Shown piece by piece: positions 5,794 through 5,883 of a stretch of 5,883 nt of DNA. This DNA is from Methanomicrobiales archaeon (lineage in GTDB: Archaea; Halobacteriota; Methanomicrobia; Methanomicrobiales; JACTUA01). How positions within the stretch are numbered: position 1 is the stretch's first letter; each line of letters begins with the position of its first letter. The notes under the pieces were generated by a model. That model searched no databases. It saw only the letters and a program-made list of their open reading frames with translations, and was not told the DNA's origin. Made by a program: the position numbers and the translations under genes. The stretch is taken from positions 1-5,883 of the forward strand of contig JAJRCS010000143.1 in NCBI GenBank assembly GCA_028678815.1, given 5' to 3'.

Positions 5794-5883
5794 TTATTTC
5801 TTCAGATACCTGATCGCCAGGTCGACGATGGCCGCGAGGGCCTCGCTCGACCAGAGCTCGGAGTTCATAATGAGGTGGTAGGG
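5794..5883 (-). CDS. C-terminal end of an unidentified protein (5' part outside the window)
   Basis: The minus strand keeps an open frame from the window edge to a TAA at 5794-5796, giving 29 residues that end in AIVDLAIRYLKK. Third positions are almost all G or C, as in the neighbouring real genes, and the composition changes sharply to AT-rich and repeat-like sequence just after the stop. This makes a genuine gene end likely. Before the final helix the sequence reads PYHLIMNSELWSSEAL. That pattern, a buried strand with an Asn followed by an amphipathic helix, is reminiscent of the C-termini of P-loop nucleotide kinases such as cytidylate kinase-like proteins, but 29 residues are too few to assign a family. 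A pyrimidine-rich tract (CCCCCCTTTTCTTCTT on the minus strand) follows the stop and could help termination. The gene runs convergently with the kinase. Confidence 0.7.
   Translation of the reverse strand, partial: PYHLIMNSELWSSEALAAIVDLAIRYLKK

Noticed and set aside
5582..5881. Small frames in the right-hand gap (60 codons minus, 85 codons plus)
   Set aside because: Both run through the palindromic repeat and have unremarkable composition. The plus-strand frame also overlaps the better-supported gene end on the minus strand.
1..5883. CRISPR array, insertion sequence, integrase, toxin-antitoxin or defence genes
   Set aside because: No regularly spaced repeats, transposase or nuclease motifs, or small paired genes were seen on either strand.

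Overview
The window looks like ordinary chromosome from a GC-rich hydrogenotrophic methanogen, probably of the order Methanomicrobiales. The main reason is that it opens with most of mtrH, a gene specific to methanogens and their relatives. Supporting signs are archaeal gene punctuation (oligo-T terminators, a TTAAATA-type TATA box, GGAGG ribosome sites), strong G/C preference at third codon positions, and a multi-domain membrane histidine kinase with a THD-type H-box. The order-level assignment is an inference; no rRNA or other marker is present.

Layout: (1) 2-775 (+), the C-terminal four fifths of MtrH, ending in an oligo-T terminator. (2) 776-1030, a gap holding a run of inverted repeats and a weak candidate promoter. 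(3) 1031-2694 (+), a two-gene ABC-2 exporter operon (ATPase, then permease) with a one-base overlap. (4) 2737-3312 (-), an FMN flavoprotein with a compact four-cysteine cluster motif, convergent with the permease across a 42-base gap. (5) 3313-3591, a divergent intergenic region with a G-rich 15-base tandem repeat that could form a G-quadruplex, then an AT-rich promoter with a palindromic TATA box. (6) 3592-5475 (+), a 627-aa membrane sensor histidine kinase (4 TM-PAS-GAF-kinase). (7) 5476-5793, a gap without a convincing gene, carrying a second, inverted copy of the palindromic repeat seen after mtrH. (8) 5794-5883 (-), the last 29 codons of an unidentified gene.

How the genes relate: MtrH belongs to the energy-conserving methyltransferase of methanogenesis and closes its operon. 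The ABC pair forms one exporter of unknown substrate. The flavoprotein and kinase are divergent neighbours and could share control, but nothing seen proves a functional link. No response regulator lies next to the kinase here.

I did not find a convincing new multi-gene system. The least explained signals are the modular palindromic repeat at 788-828 and 5713-5740, with a detached 15-base piece at 5765-5779, and the G-rich tandem repeat with the TATA palindrome between the flavoprotein and kinase genes.
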